64,000 nucleotides of DNA from Candidatus Legionella polyplacis (lineage in GTDB: Bacteria; Pseudomonadota; Gammaproteobacteria; Legionellales; Legionellaceae), in assembly GCF_037013735.1 (NCBI RefSeq), contig NZ_CP135136.1, positions 434,001 through 498,000 on the forward strand. The letters run 5' to 3'. The notes beneath the pieces are model-generated. The model worked only from the letters and a program-made list of their open reading frames with translations. It ran no database searches and was not told the origin of the DNA. Shown here one piece after another: positions 48,959 to 58,305 of the stretch (the first letter of the stretch is position 1; each line of letters begins with the position of its first letter). The position numbers and the translations under genes were made by a program.

Positions 48959-49930
48959 TTAATTAAAAATATTGTAAATTGCTTTTTTGATTGTAATTTT
49001 ATTATTTAATAGTAAATTTATTTGTTTGCATATGGGTAAATTTACTTTATATTTTTTGGATATTTTATATATTTGTGCAGCATTATTAATTCCTTCTATA
49101 ACATTTGAGATAAGAGATTTGGCTTTATTGATATTTTTATTTTTTCCTATATATGTTCCAAATTTGTAATTTCTTGATTGATTACTGGTACAAGTTAGAA
49201 TCAGATCTCCTATTCCTGCTAATCCTATGAAAGTTTTTTTTTTGGCTCCCATTTTTATACCTAATTTTATCATTTCGGATAATCCTTTCGTAATTAAAAT
49301 AGCTCGAGCATTTTTACCATATTTTAATTCGTCTATGATTCCACACATGATGGCTAATATATTTTTTATTGCTCCACATAGTTGTATTCCTATAATATCT
49401 TTACTATTATAGATATGTAAGTTATTATGATGTAATAATTTTTTTAGTATTTTTTGATATTGAACATTATTGCTTGCTATCATCATTGATGTTGGTAAGG
49501 AATTTGCAAATTCTTTTGCAAAAGAAGGTCCTGCTATTATTCCTATAGGAAATTGCTTACCCCATTTTGAGAATATAATTTCGCTAAATAGTTTGTTATT
49601 TATTGGATCAATTCCTTTAGTAACCCATGATATCCTTTTAGGAGGTTTTGTAAATTTATTTATTACGCTGGTAAATCCATTTGCTGGTATAGCTATTATT
49701 ATTTCGTCGGATTTTTTTAAACATTTTTCAAAATTATTGGTTGGAATGATTAAGTTTGATAAATGGATTTCTGATAAATATTTCATGTTGCGCTGTTCTT
49801 TGTATATACTTTTTATGTGATTAGAATTTTGACTCCAAAGCATTACTTTATGTTGATTACGAGATAAATGAATGGCTATGGCAGTTCCAAATGTTCCAGC
49901 ACCAAGTATAGTTATAGTTTTTTTTTTCAT
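48959..49930 (-). CDS. gpsA: glycerol-3-phosphate dehydrogenase [NAD(P)+]
   Basis: Reduces dihydroxyacetone phosphate to sn-glycerol 3-phosphate for phospholipids. 323 residues. NAD loop ILGAGTFGTA at 8-17; VTKGID; AGPSFAKEFA with the catalytic-lysine region GAIKNILAIMCGIIDEL, and the late GLAGIGDLILTCTS. Last gene of the reverse-strand block; it follows secB by 35 bases, the conserved secB-gpsA pair. Confidence 0.95.
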   Translation of the reverse strand: MKKKTITILGAGTFGTAIAIHLSRNQHKVMLWSQNSNHIKSIYKEQRNMKYLSEIHLSNLIIPTNNFEKCLKKSDEIIIAIPANGFTSVINKFTKPPKRISWVTKGIDPINNKLFSEIIFSKWGKQFPIGIIAGPSFAKEFANSLPTSMMIASNNVQYQKILKKLLHHNNLHIYNSKDIIGIQLCGAIKNILAIMCGIIDELKYGKNARAILITKGLSEMIKLGIKMGAKKKTFIGLAGIGDLILTCTSNQSRNYKFGTYIGKNKNINKAKSLISNVIEGINNAAQIYKISKKYKVNLPICKQINLLLNNKITIKKAIYNIFN

Positions 49931-49965
49931 AAGGAAAATAAGTATAAATTTTAATTATAATTTTA

Positions 49966-50436
49966 TTATTGATTTTTATTATTTTTAAGATTTTGTAAAT
50001 ATAAATTATCAAAATTGATAGGTGACAATATTAATTGTGGAAAGCTTCCTCTAGTTATTTGAGATGAATTGGCTTCTCTGGCATATGGAAATAAAATATT
50101 AGGACAATAGCTTTTTAACATATAGTTTAAATGTTGTTTATTTTTTATTTTTTTGTTTACAAGAAAAATTCCAGCTTGTTTTATTTCAGATATAAAAGCT
50201 ATAATATTTTCATTTTTTACAGTAACTGTTAATACAAGTATAACTTCATATGTATTTTTTTCTAGTACTAAATAATGAGTATTTAAATCTATTTCTATTT
50301 TGGGCTCCCATTGTTGTTTAAATATTAATGGAGTATTTGGAGATTCAAAAGATGAATCTTTGATATAGATCCTTTGTATGATTAGTTGGATATCTTGATT
50401 ATCGAATTGTTTATTGTTGTTTTTTAGTATTGACAT
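49966..50436 (-). CDS. secB: protein-export chaperone SecB
   Basis: Tetrameric cytosolic chaperone that hands unfolded preproteins to SecA. 156 residues, usual length. Family pattern visible: IYIKDSSFESPNTPLIF near residues 27-43, WEPKIEIDLNT, the YCPNILFPYAREANSSQITRGSFPQL block (quoted only in part here: LFPYAREANSSQITRG) and LSPINFDNLY. It sits between yibN and gpsA; grxC, normally between yibN and secB in gammaproteobacteria, is gone. Confidence 0.95.
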   Translation of the reverse strand: MSILKNNNKQFDNQDIQLIIQRIYIKDSSFESPNTPLIFKQQWEPKIEIDLNTHYLVLEKNTYEVILVLTVTVKNENIIAFISEIKQAGIFLVNKKIKNKQHLNYMLKSYCPNILFPYAREANSSQITRGSFPQLILSPINFDNLYLQNLKNNKNQ

Positions 50437-50596
50437 AAAAATATAATTTTTTTTAAATTTTTAAATAAAATTTAGTATTTTTTTTATTGATGTTGTAAAT
50501 ATTTGATTTTAAAATCTTTATTGTTTTAAAATATTTTTATATTTAAATTGATTTAATATCATTAAGTATTTTTTATATGAATTAGCATTTAATTAT

Positions 50597-51031
50597 TTAT
50601 TTTATATTGTTTTTTATCAATGGAAGTTTATGATTTATCCAGTTTGATATTCCTCCAGATAAAATCATGATATTTGAAAATCCATTTTTTTTAAGTTGCA
50701 TTCCTATTTTCATAGATGTTAATCCATTAGAACATGTTAAAATTAATGGGTTTTTTTTGTATTTTTCTAATTTTTTTTCTTCAAATTTTGTTTGGTTAAA
50801 TTGTATTTTTATAGAATTAATGATATGTCCATCTTTAAATAATTTTTCATTTCTTAAATCAATAACTATAGCATTGTTATAGTTAATCCATTGAATTAAT
50901 TCTTTTGGATTTATCGTTTGTGGTTGATTTTTTTTTATTTTAATTTCATTAATTAGGATAGATATTATTGTTATTGTTAACAACAATAATAATATTGGAT
51001 GTTTGTTTATAAAAAAAAATGTTTGATTCAT
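50597..51031 (-). CDS. yibN: membrane-anchored rhodanese-domain protein (YibN-like)
   Basis: 144 residues: one N-terminal membrane helix (about 12-29) and a single rhodanese domain with AIVIDLRNEKLFKDGHIINS and the active-site loop TCSNGLTS (Cys100). Such proteins bind or transfer sulfane sulfur, but the physiological role of YibN is not settled. Position next to secB and gpsA matches yibN-grxC-secB-gpsA of E. coli, with grxC deleted. The catalytic cysteine is kept, so it is probably active. Confidence 0.85.
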   Translation of the reverse strand: MNQTFFFINKHPILLLLLTITIISILINEIKIKKNQPQTINPKELIQWINYNNAIVIDLRNEKLFKDGHIINSIKIQFNQTKFEEKKLEKYKKNPLILTCSNGLTSMKIGMQLKKNGFSNIMILSGGISNWINHKLPLIKNNIK

Positions 51032-51231
51032 GAATTTTTGTTTTTTTAAAAATCATATATATTATCTATTGAATTTTTAATTTATTCAAGTCAAAAATAG
51101 ATTTTATTTTAAATATATGTATAAATATGGATAAAATTAGTAAAATGATTAGTTTTATATTATTTATATTTTATGATGAATTTTAGATTTTTTTAGATAT
51201 AAAATAGAAAATTTAATATAGTATTAAGTGA

Positions 51232-52014
51232 TTAATATTTATTTTTTATAAGGATTTTTTCTAATCCTAAGTGTAATGATTTTAATTTAGATACTTTTTG
51301 ACAAGATAAAATTATTCCTGGTAAGAAACTTTTTCTGTTTATATTATTTTGTGATATCGTAAGTGTTTCACCGATATTGCTAAAGATTATTTGTTGGCAG
51401 GATAATATTCCTGACATTCTTAATGAATGAATAGGTATTTTTTTAATGAAATTTATTTTTTTATTATGTTTATTAAATGTTTTGTGCTTAGAAGTAAGAT
51501 TTTTTTTATTTCTTGTTAAAAAACTATTTTTTATAATTTCTGCAGTTTTTATTGCAGTGTAGGATGGAATATCTTTTTTATTTTTATGATGCATTTCTAT
51601 AATTTCAATTTCTTTAAACCAATTTGTTATTTTTCGTGTTATGTATTGCATTACAATAGAACTGATAGAAAAATTTGGGACAATTAATCCTCCTAATTTT
51701 TTTTTTTTACAGATAGTTTTTAGTTTTTTTATTTGTGAATTAGTCAGACCACTGGTTCCAATGATAGGATGAACATTGTTATTTATAATAGTTAATGTAT
51801 TTTTATACACAGAATTTGAGTTTGTAAAATCAATAACAATTTTTGTATTTGTTTTTTTTATTGCCCTTTCTAAGTTGTCGGTTTTTGTTAGTTTTGCAGA
51901 TAAAATAAAGTTAGGGTTATTTTTTATAGCGGAACATATCATTTTTCCCATTTTCCCATTTGCTCCATTAACAATGATTTTTTTATGTTTTTTTATTATT
52001 ATTGGTGATGGCAT
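51232..52014 (-). CDS. dapB: 4-hydroxy-tetrahydrodipicolinate reductase
   Basis: NAD(P)H-dependent step to tetrahydrodipicolinate in DAP/lysine synthesis. 260 residues. NAD loop VNGANGKMGKMI near residues 15-26; NFSISSIV; catalytic EMHHKNKKDIPSYTA (the family reads E-HHx-KxDxPSGTA; the SG is replaced by SY). Final conserved segment FLPGIILSCQKVSKLKSL. The Gly to Tyr change beside the substrate site is unusual. It follows pgk by 35 bases on the same strand, an uncommon pairing. Confidence 0.9.
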   Translation of the reverse strand: MPSPIIIKKHKKIIVNGANGKMGKMICSAIKNNPNFILSAKLTKTDNLERAIKKTNTKIVIDFTNSNSVYKNTLTIINNNVHPIIGTSGLTNSQIKKLKTICKKKKLGGLIVPNFSISSIVMQYITRKITNWFKEIEIIEMHHKNKKDIPSYTAIKTAEIIKNSFLTRNKKNLTSKHKTFNKHNKKINFIKKIPIHSLRMSGILSCQQIIFSNIGETLTISQNNINRKSFLPGIILSCQKVSKLKSLHLGLEKILIKNKY

Positions 52015-52049
52015 GTGTGTTCTAAATATTTATTTTTTAAATCAGTATC

Positions 52050-53246
52050 TTATTGAGTGTTTATTTTTAATTTTTTTTCTAAAATAGGTATTATTGGTAG
52101 TGTTCGTTTTGTGAAATAATAAATAAATGCTCCACCTCCAGTGGAGATATAATCAATTTTTTTTAGTAAATTATATTGATTAATTGCAGATATTGTATCT
52201 CCTCCTCCAATAATAGATAGCGCTGAACTATTAGCAACAGTTCTCGCTATTTTTTTTGTTCCATATGAAAATTGTGGAAATTCAAATGCACCTAATGGTC
52301 CATTCCATATAATAGTTTTTGCTTTGTGAATATAATTAATGTAACGATTAATTGTATTTGGTCCTATGTCCATAATAGTATCATTATTATTTATATTTGT
52401 AATATATTTATTGTATGCTAAATGTGTATTTGAAAATGGTTTATTTACTATAACATCTATTGGAAATGGAATTTTACATTTGTTTGTTTTAGAAAGTTCT
52501 ATTATTTGTTTAGTTTCTTTAAGTAATTTTTTTTTATATGGAAATATTTTTGTTTGTATTATTTTAGTTTTAATAAATATGTTAATTAAACATCCTCCTA
52601 AAATTAAGTAATTGGTGCGTGTTAAAATTTTTTTTAACAACTCTAGTTTATTAGATATTTTGGCTCCTCCAATGATGGTAATTATTGGTTTTTTTAAGTT
52701 TTTAAAGGTATTTTGTAATGTGGTAAGTTCTTTTATAAATAAAGGTCCGGCTATAGCTATGCGAGCATATTTTGCTATTCCATATGTTGATGCATGTATT
52801 CTATGGGAAACTCCAAATGCGTCCATAATAAATATTTCTCCTAAATTAGATAATTTTTTTGCTAAATATTTATTATTTGATTTTTCTCCAATGTTAAATC
52901 GTACATTTTCACAAATAATTAGTTCTTTTGGTTTTGTACAGATTTTTTTATTTAGGTAATTACTAACAAATGATATTGGATAATTTAATTTTTTTTTAAA
53001 ATATTTAACGATAGGTTTTAAAGAAAAATTTTTATCAAATTTACCTTCTTTTGGTCTTCCTAAGTGAGATAAAACAATAATGGAAGCTCCTTTTTTTAAA
53101 ATACTTTTTAAAGTAGGTATAGCGGCTTTTAATCGTTCATCATTAATAATTATATTATTTTTGATTGGCACATTAAAATCTTCTCTAATAACTACTTGTT
53201 TTTGAAAAAAATTTATATCATTAATTTTAATTATTTTTTTTATCAT
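52050..53246 (-). CDS. pgk: phosphoglycerate kinase
   Basis: Makes ATP from 1,3-bisphosphoglycerate. 398 residues, normal. N-terminal VVIREDFNVPIKN (family RVDLNVP; Arg/Glu/Asp in place of Arg/Val/Asp), SHLGRPK, GGAKISNKLELL, GPLGAFEFPQF and the nucleotide loop GGGDTISAI. It follows gap by five bases. Together with tkt and gap it forms a tkt-gap-pgk operon; the usual following pyk/fba is replaced by dapB. Confidence 0.95.
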   Translation of the reverse strand: MIKKIIKINDINFFQKQVVIREDFNVPIKNNIIINDERLKAAIPTLKSILKKGASIIVLSHLGRPKEGKFDKNFSLKPIVKYFKKKLNYPISFVSNYLNKKICTKPKELIICENVRFNIGEKSNNKYLAKKLSNLGEIFIMDAFGVSHRIHASTYGIAKYARIAIAGPLFIKELTTLQNTFKNLKKPIITIIGGAKISNKLELLKKILTRTNYLILGGCLINIFIKTKIIQTKIFPYKKKLLKETKQIIELSKTNKCKIPFPIDVIVNKPFSNTHLAYNKYITNINNNDTIMDIGPNTINRYINYIHKAKTIIWNGPLGAFEFPQFSYGTKKIARTVANSSALSIIGGGDTISAINQYNLLKKIDYISTGGGAFIYYFTKRTLPIIPILEKKLKINTQ

Positions 53247-53251
53247 AAAAT

Positions 53252-54250
53252 TTAATTTTTAATTAATTTAAATAAATAATTTCCAGTATCGATCATTCGA
53301 TTGGAAAATCCCCATTCATTATCATACCATGCAATAATTTTTATTAGATTTTTTATTACTTTTGTTTGAGTTGTATCAAAAATTGCTGATGCTGAACTGT
53401 GATTGTAATCACAAGATACTAAAGGTTCTTGTGTTATATGTAGAATGTTGCTTTTCGATTTATACATAATATCATGTATTTCGTTAATACATGTATTTTT
53501 TTTTGAAATAAAAGTTAAGTCAATTGCTGAAACATTTAATGTTGGAACTCTCATGGATAGTCCATTTAATTTTCCAGATAATTCTGGCAAGATTAAATCT
53601 ATTGTTTTTATAGCGCTTGTTTTGGTTGGGATAATTGATTGAGTTGCTGATCTTGCTCGACATAAATCTTTATGTATATTATCAACTAAACATTGATCTT
53701 GTGTATAAGAATGTATTGTATTTACTAGTCCCTTTTGAATTCCTATAAATTTATGTAATGGTTTTATTACAATAGCTAAACAATTTGTTGTACATGAAGC
53801 ATTAGATATGATATTATTTGTCGATTTTATTTTTTTATGATTAACTCCATAAACTATAGTGGCATCAGCTGCATTACTTGGTGCAGAAATAATAACTTTT
53901 TTAGCACCAGCTAATAAATGTTGTTTTACTTGTTTTTTGGTTGTAAATAGTCCAGTACATTCAAAGACTAAATCTATGTTTAATAATTTCCAAGGAAGAT
54001 TGATAGGATTTTTCTCAGAAAAAAATATAATAGTATGATTCTTAATAAATAAATATTTATGATTAAAATTTATTGGGTATTTAAATTTTCCATGAGTGGA
54101 ATCATATTTTGTTAAGTGTGCAATTGTTTTAATATCTGTCAAGTCATTAATAGCGATGATATTAAATTTATGTTCTTTTTTATTTTCAAAAATAGTTCTT
54201 AAAATACATCTTCCAATTCGTCCATATCCATTTATGGCGATTCGAATCAT
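53252..54250 (-). CDS. gapA: glyceraldehyde-3-phosphate dehydrogenase
   Basis: Oxidative phosphorylation of GAP with NAD. 332 residues. MIRIAINGYGRIGR start; catalytic Cys153 in SNASCTTNCLA; active-site His in VNTIHSYTQDQ; C-terminal SCDYNHSSASAIFD and AWYDNEWGFSNRM. It lies two bases after the tkt stop. A few exchanges are seen (KYDSTHGKF conserved; LDLPH-type positions varied), but all catalytic residues are present. Confidence 0.96.
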   Translation of the reverse strand: MIRIAINGYGRIGRCILRTIFENKKEHKFNIIAINDLTDIKTIAHLTKYDSTHGKFKYPINFNHKYLFIKNHTIIFFSEKNPINLPWKLLNIDLVFECTGLFTTKKQVKQHLLAGAKKVIISAPSNAADATIVYGVNHKKIKSTNNIISNASCTTNCLAIVIKPLHKFIGIQKGLVNTIHSYTQDQCLVDNIHKDLCRARSATQSIIPTKTSAIKTIDLILPELSGKLNGLSMRVPTLNVSAIDLTFISKKNTCINEIHDIMYKSKSNILHITQEPLVSCDYNHSSASAIFDTTQTKVIKNLIKIIAWYDNEWGFSNRMIDTGNYLFKLIKN

Positions 54251-54252
54251 TT

Positions 54253-56256
54253 TTAATTCTCCAATATTTCTTTTGCTTTATTTATAATGTTTTTTATAGT
54301 AATTTTAAAATATGTAAAAATTTGTTTCTCAGGGGCAGATATTCCAAATTCGTTTATTCCGATTATTAATCCGTCTAATCCAACAAATTTATGCCAATAA
54401 AATGTACTGGAAGCTTCAATAGCTATTCTTTTTTTTATAAATTTTGGTAATACATATTCTTTATATGTACTTTTTTGTGATAAAAAACGCTCACAACAAG
54501 GCATAGAGATTACTCTTATATTATATCCTAATTTTTGTAGGCATTTTTTTGCAGAAATAGCTAGTTGTAATTCTGATCCAGTAGATATTAAAATTATATT
54601 TAATTTTTTGTATGTATCGTCTATAATATATCCTCCTTTTTTTATGTTATTTATGTTTATATTGGTATGTTTTAGTTCTGGTAATTTTTGTTTTGATAGA
54701 ATTAAACAAGATGGACCTGAATTATGTTCTATAATTTCGATCCAGGCAATGATAGTTTCTATTGAGTTAGATGGTCTCCATATTTCTATATTTGGTATGT
54801 TACGTAACATAGAAATTTGTTCAATAGGTTGATGTGTTGGTCCGTCTTCTCCAATTCCAATTGAATCATGAGTGAATATATAAATAACATGTTGTTTCAT
54901 TAATGCACTCATACGTATTGCGCTTTTTGCATAATCTGAAAATACTAGAAATGTTCCTCCATATGGAATATGTCCCCCATACAATGATAATCCATTCATA
55001 ATAGATGCCATAGCAAATTCTCTTACACCATAATGTATGTAATTTCCTGGAAAATTATTATTATTTATTGCGTTTTTGTTCTGAAATCCAGTTTTATTAG
55101 ATTCAGTTAGATCTGAGGATCCTCCAAATATTTCTGGAAGTATTTTTGTAAAATTTTGAATACATTTTTGGGATATATTTCTTGTAGATTGATATTTATG
55201 TTTATTGTTAGATGTATATTTTTTTATTAAAGATTCTTTAAAACATTTCCATTGTTTTGGTAATGTTTTATTTATGCGACGTAAAAATTCGTGATAATCA
55301 TTTTTATATTTTTTTTTATATTTATTACATATATTTATCCAGGATTTTTCTTCTTTTTCTCCATTTTTTATATGATTCCATTGTTTATATATATGTTTTG
55401 GTATAAAAAATGGTGGGTATGTCCAGTTAAGTATTTTTCTTGTTTGTTTTATATAATGTTTTCCAAGTGGATTACTATGACATTTTTTATTTCCTGCAAT
55501 AGGGGATCCAAATCCTATAATTGTTTTACAGATAATAATACTAGGTTTTTTTGTTTCTGATCTTGCTTTTTGAATAGCTGTTATAATTTCTTTTGTGTTA
55601 TGTCCATTTATTGGTCCTATAACTTTCCAATTGTAAGATTGAAATCTTTTTTTTGTATCATCTTTAAACCAGTTTTTTACTTTTCCGTCAATGGAAATAT
55701 TGTTGTTATCATAAAATAGAATTAATTTATTTAATCCTAAAGTTCCTGCTAATGAACAAGATTCATGAGAAATACCTTCCATTAAACATCCATCTCCGGC
55801 AAAGACATAAGTATAGTGATCGATTAAGTTTAGATTTTGTTTATTAAATGTTTTAGATAAGTTTTTTTCTCCAATAGCAATTCCAATTGCCATAGCTATT
55901 CCTTGCCCTAATGGTCCAGTTGTTGCTTCAATTCCTGGTGTTTTTAAGTATTCTGGATGCCCAGGTGTTTTTGAATGTAATTGTCGGAAATTTTTTAAAT
56001 CTTTTATAGATAAATTATATCCAGTTATGTGTAATAAAGAATATAATAATGCTGAACAATGTCCGTTCGATAAAATAAATCTATCTCTATTGAACCACAA
56101 TGGATTTTTAGGATTGTGTTTTAGGAATTTTTTCCATAAAACTGTGGCAATGTCTGCCATTCCTAATGGAGTTCCTGGATGTCCAGATTTTGCTTTTTCT
56201 ATGGAATCTATACTCAAAAATCTTATAGCATTAGCTAGATTTTTAAAATGTTTCAT
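54253..56256 (-). CDS. tktA: transketolase
   Basis: Thiamine-diphosphate enzyme moving two-carbon units in the pentose phosphate pathway. 667 residues. SGHPGTPLGMADIA, GPLGQGIAMAIGIAIGEK, the ThDP motif GDGCLMEGISHESCSLAG, and the pyrimidine-domain EFAMASIMNGLSLYGG and DSIGIGEDGPTHQPIEQ. The ATG at 56256 fits the family start; the frame opens at a TTG three codons earlier. First gene of tkt-gap-pgk-dapB. It probably serves ribose 5-phosphate made from nucleosides via DeoB. Confidence 0.97.
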   Translation of the reverse strand: MKHFKNLANAIRFLSIDSIEKAKSGHPGTPLGMADIATVLWKKFLKHNPKNPLWFNRDRFILSNGHCSALLYSLLHITGYNLSIKDLKNFRQLHSKTPGHPEYLKTPGIEATTGPLGQGIAMAIGIAIGEKNLSKTFNKQNLNLIDHYTYVFAGDGCLMEGISHESCSLAGTLGLNKLILFYDNNNISIDGKVKNWFKDDTKKRFQSYNWKVIGPINGHNTKEIITAIQKARSETKKPSIIICKTIIGFGSPIAGNKKCHSNPLGKHYIKQTRKILNWTYPPFFIPKHIYKQWNHIKNGEKEEKSWINICNKYKKKYKNDYHEFLRRINKTLPKQWKCFKESLIKKYTSNNKHKYQSTRNISQKCIQNFTKILPEIFGGSSDLTESNKTGFQNKNAINNNNFPGNYIHYGVREFAMASIMNGLSLYGGHIPYGGTFLVFSDYAKSAIRMSALMKQHVIYIFTHDSIGIGEDGPTHQPIEQISMLRNIPNIEIWRPSNSIETIIAWIEIIEHNSGPSCLILSKQKLPELKHTNININNIKKGGYIIDDTYKKLNIILISTGSELQLAISAKKCLQKLGYNIRVISMPCCERFLSQKSTYKEYVLPKFIKKRIAIEASSTFYWHKFVGLDGLIIGINEFGISAPEKQIFTYFKITIKNIINKAKEILEN

Positions 56257-56265
56257 TATACACAA

Positions 56266-56917
56266 TGTTTGTTTTAAGAAAGAAGATTGTTTTTAAAATA
56301 AAAGTGTTATTAATTTAGATTATTTATTAAAATTCTTGATTGTTTCAAAATTATTATTTCGAGTCAATATGATCTATTTATAAAAAATTTTGTAAAAATT
56401 GTAATTTTACTTTATTAAGTTTGATTGTACAATTTAAAATTAAGATATTCAAGTGATTTTGTACTATATAGTTTTTTAATTACTTATCTCAAATTTATAA
56501 ATTTGATAGAATTATTGGATTAAACTTAAATATTTATTTAATAGTAGATTGATTTTTAGAAAGATAGTTTATTTTAAAATAAAGTTATTATGTATATTTT
56601 AATAATCTGTATGAATTATATTTTAGTAAATTAATTTTTAAATAATTGTTTATTTTGGTCATTTATTTTTAAGTATAATAAAGTTATATGTGTTGTATAT
56701 ATTTAGGAATATATGTTATGATGTCTTCATATATTAAATATGTTAATTATTTTTTGTAAATATTTTAAAATAAAAGTTTATTAATTTTTATTAGTAAAAT
56801 CTTTTTTAGAGATGATTATTTAAGATTATTAAATATTTTTATTAAAATATTAGAGATTTATAATAAATATTATATCTTTATATGAATAATTTTAGCTTTT
56901 ATATTAAAAAAAATAGG
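56266..56917. other. 652-base AT-rich spacer tkt/ssrA, longest in the window
   Basis: Read in all frames and on both strands: no open frame of note and no recognised relic or structured RNA. It holds the candidate tkt promoter and must contain the ssrA promoter; TATATT at 56900-56905 lies 12 bases before the tmRNA 5' end and could be its -10. Confidence 0.45.
56339..56367 (-). promoter_or_regulatory. possible promoter of the tkt-gap-pgk operon
   Basis: Reverse strand TTGACT (56367-56362), 17-base spacer, AACAAT (56344-56339). Five of six and four of six matches, about 80 bases upstream of the tkt ATG. Confidence 0.3.
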
Positions 56918-57383
56918 GGGGATGATTGGATTAGACGTAATCTAGAATAATCTTTATGGTGCATGTCGAGAAAGAATACTCGTAAAACATTCTTATAAAA
57001 AGTGCAAAAAATGATATGACATATACAAGTATGTCCATTGCTGCATAAGTAAAATTTGCTTATCAGTTTTTTGTATATGCAATTTAGTATATCCCTATAT
57101 GTACAGTGTAATTATTTTAATTTAATTATATAATTTACATATAGTTAATGTAAAAGATCATTTTGATTTTTGCTTGTTTATGCTAAGTGATATTATAAAA
57201 ATATAAATAAGCTAGTTTTTTTACATTTTATTGTTCGATAGTAAAAAAATTAAATAAATGAACAAATCTTATAAGAATTTTGCTTATTAAATAACTTATA
57301 ATTTTGTTAAAATAAAATAAGATAAACATGTAGAGCTAAGGATAAAAAGATTTCGGACGCGGGTTCGAATCCCGCCATCTCCA
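56918..57383 (+). ncRNA. ssrA: tmRNA, expanded, with an unusual tag frame
   Basis: Rescues stalled ribosomes with SmpB. The ends form the alanyl acceptor: GGGGATG (56918-56924) with CATCTCC (57376-57382), then A. 3' portion AAGGAT...TTTCGGACGCGGGTTCGAATCCC gives the T-arm, quoted in part; 5' portion has GATTGGATTAGACG and GGTGCATGTCGAG as in other tmRNAs. The tag frame ends ...MTYTSMSIAA then TAA; the stretch reads AKNDMTYTSMSIAA if translation resumed at the GCA, but alignment with E. coli puts the resume codon slightly later (ATG or ACA). 466 nt is about 100 nt longer than E. coli, the excess being AT-rich sequence in the pseudoknot region. Confidence 0.9.
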
Positions 57384-57671
57384 TAGTTTCAGTCATATAT
57401 GACATAATTTATATGTAAGTAAATATATTTTATTTATTTAAAGTGGTAAATATGTAAATTTGAATTTTATTATCGTATGTTAATTGATAATTGTTGTATG
57501 TTAGAGAAGATTTTGATAATCTGTATTTTTTTAGTCATATAGAGAGTATATTATTCTTTATGTTTTTATTTATTGTTATTTTATGATAATATGATTCGTT
57601 CAGCCTATTTTTTTTAGATAAGTATATTTTTATTTTTACCAGTGTTATAAAAAAGGAGATAATTTGTTCTT

Positions 57672-58028
57672 ATGACATTTATTCATAAAGCATTTGCTTC
57701 ATATCAATCTGGTTCATTAACATCATCTCGTGATGGTATTGTATCATTGATAATGATTGTTGGTATATTTGTTTTATTTTATTTAGTTATTATTAGACCT
57801 CAATATAAGCGTGCAAAAGAACATAGGGATATGATTAGTAAATTAAAAAAAGGCGATGAAGTTATTATTTCAAATGGAATTTTAGGGAAAATAGTTCAAT
57901 TGACGAGTGTTGATTATATAAAAGTTATGATTTCTGAGAATGTAGAAATTTATTTACAAAAACAATCGGTTAGTATGCTTTTACCTAAAGGTACTTTAAG
58001 ATCATTTTTATCTGATAAGAATCAATAG
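57672..58028 (+). CDS. yajC: YajC, Sec-translocon accessory subunit
   Basis: A small inner-membrane protein of the SecDF-YajC complex. 118 residues: short periplasmic N-terminus, one helix (about 24-41) ending in YLVIIRPQYKRAKEH, the family signature FFLIRPQ-KR-KEH, then LKKGDEVIISNGILGKIV. It is normally followed by secD and secF; here the next gene is a dsbA-like gene and no secD is present. AGGAG lies 12 bases before the ATG. Confidence 0.93.
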   Translation: MTFIHKAFASYQSGSLTSSRDGIVSLIMIVGIFVLFYLVIIRPQYKRAKEHRDMISKLKKGDEVIISNGILGKIVQLTSVDYIKVMISENVEIYLQKQSVSMLLPKGTLRSFLSDKNQ

Positions 58029-58230
58029 AATATTTTTAGATTTTTTTATTTTGAAAAAATTTATTATAATAAAGGTAAATATGATAATATAAAATTTTAT
58101 TTTACAAAAAACATAATGGGGATAGATTTTATATATTGATGATTATCTTTATAGATATGTTGAAGTTTTATTTATTTGTATTTGATAAAATAAAGTTAAT
58201 AATTTGTTTTTTAATTGAATTAAAATTTTA

Positions 58231-58239
58231 TGGTACAAT
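58231..58239 (+). promoter_or_regulatory. extended -10 promoter for the dsbA-like gene
   Basis: TGGTACAAT is an extended -10 element (TGn followed by TACAAT, five of six). A -35-like TTGAAT is at 58215-58220, closer than usual, which extended -10 promoters tolerate. It lies about 67 bases before the ATG. Confidence 0.4.
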
Positions 58240-58305
58240 ATATATTATGCGTTTATATGTTTAATTAGTGAGTTGAATAAACAAAAATAAATAAGGGAAA
58301 CTTTT

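Noticed and set aside
52612-52959. A 115-codon + frame antisense to pgk, and similar antisense frames over rpoD, gpsA, prmB and hslU
   Set aside because: All lie exactly opposite well-conserved genes; composition mirrors the sense codons.
55291-55560. An 89-codon + frame antisense to tkt
   Set aside because: A shadow of transketolase; Phe/Ile-rich text arising from Lys/Asn codons on the other strand.
57392-57403. Palindrome GTCATATATGAC ten bases after tmRNA
   Set aside because: Short stem with no T-run; not convincing as a terminator and likely by chance. A nearby AGATT-loop-AATCT plus T-run (57509-57533) is equally weak.
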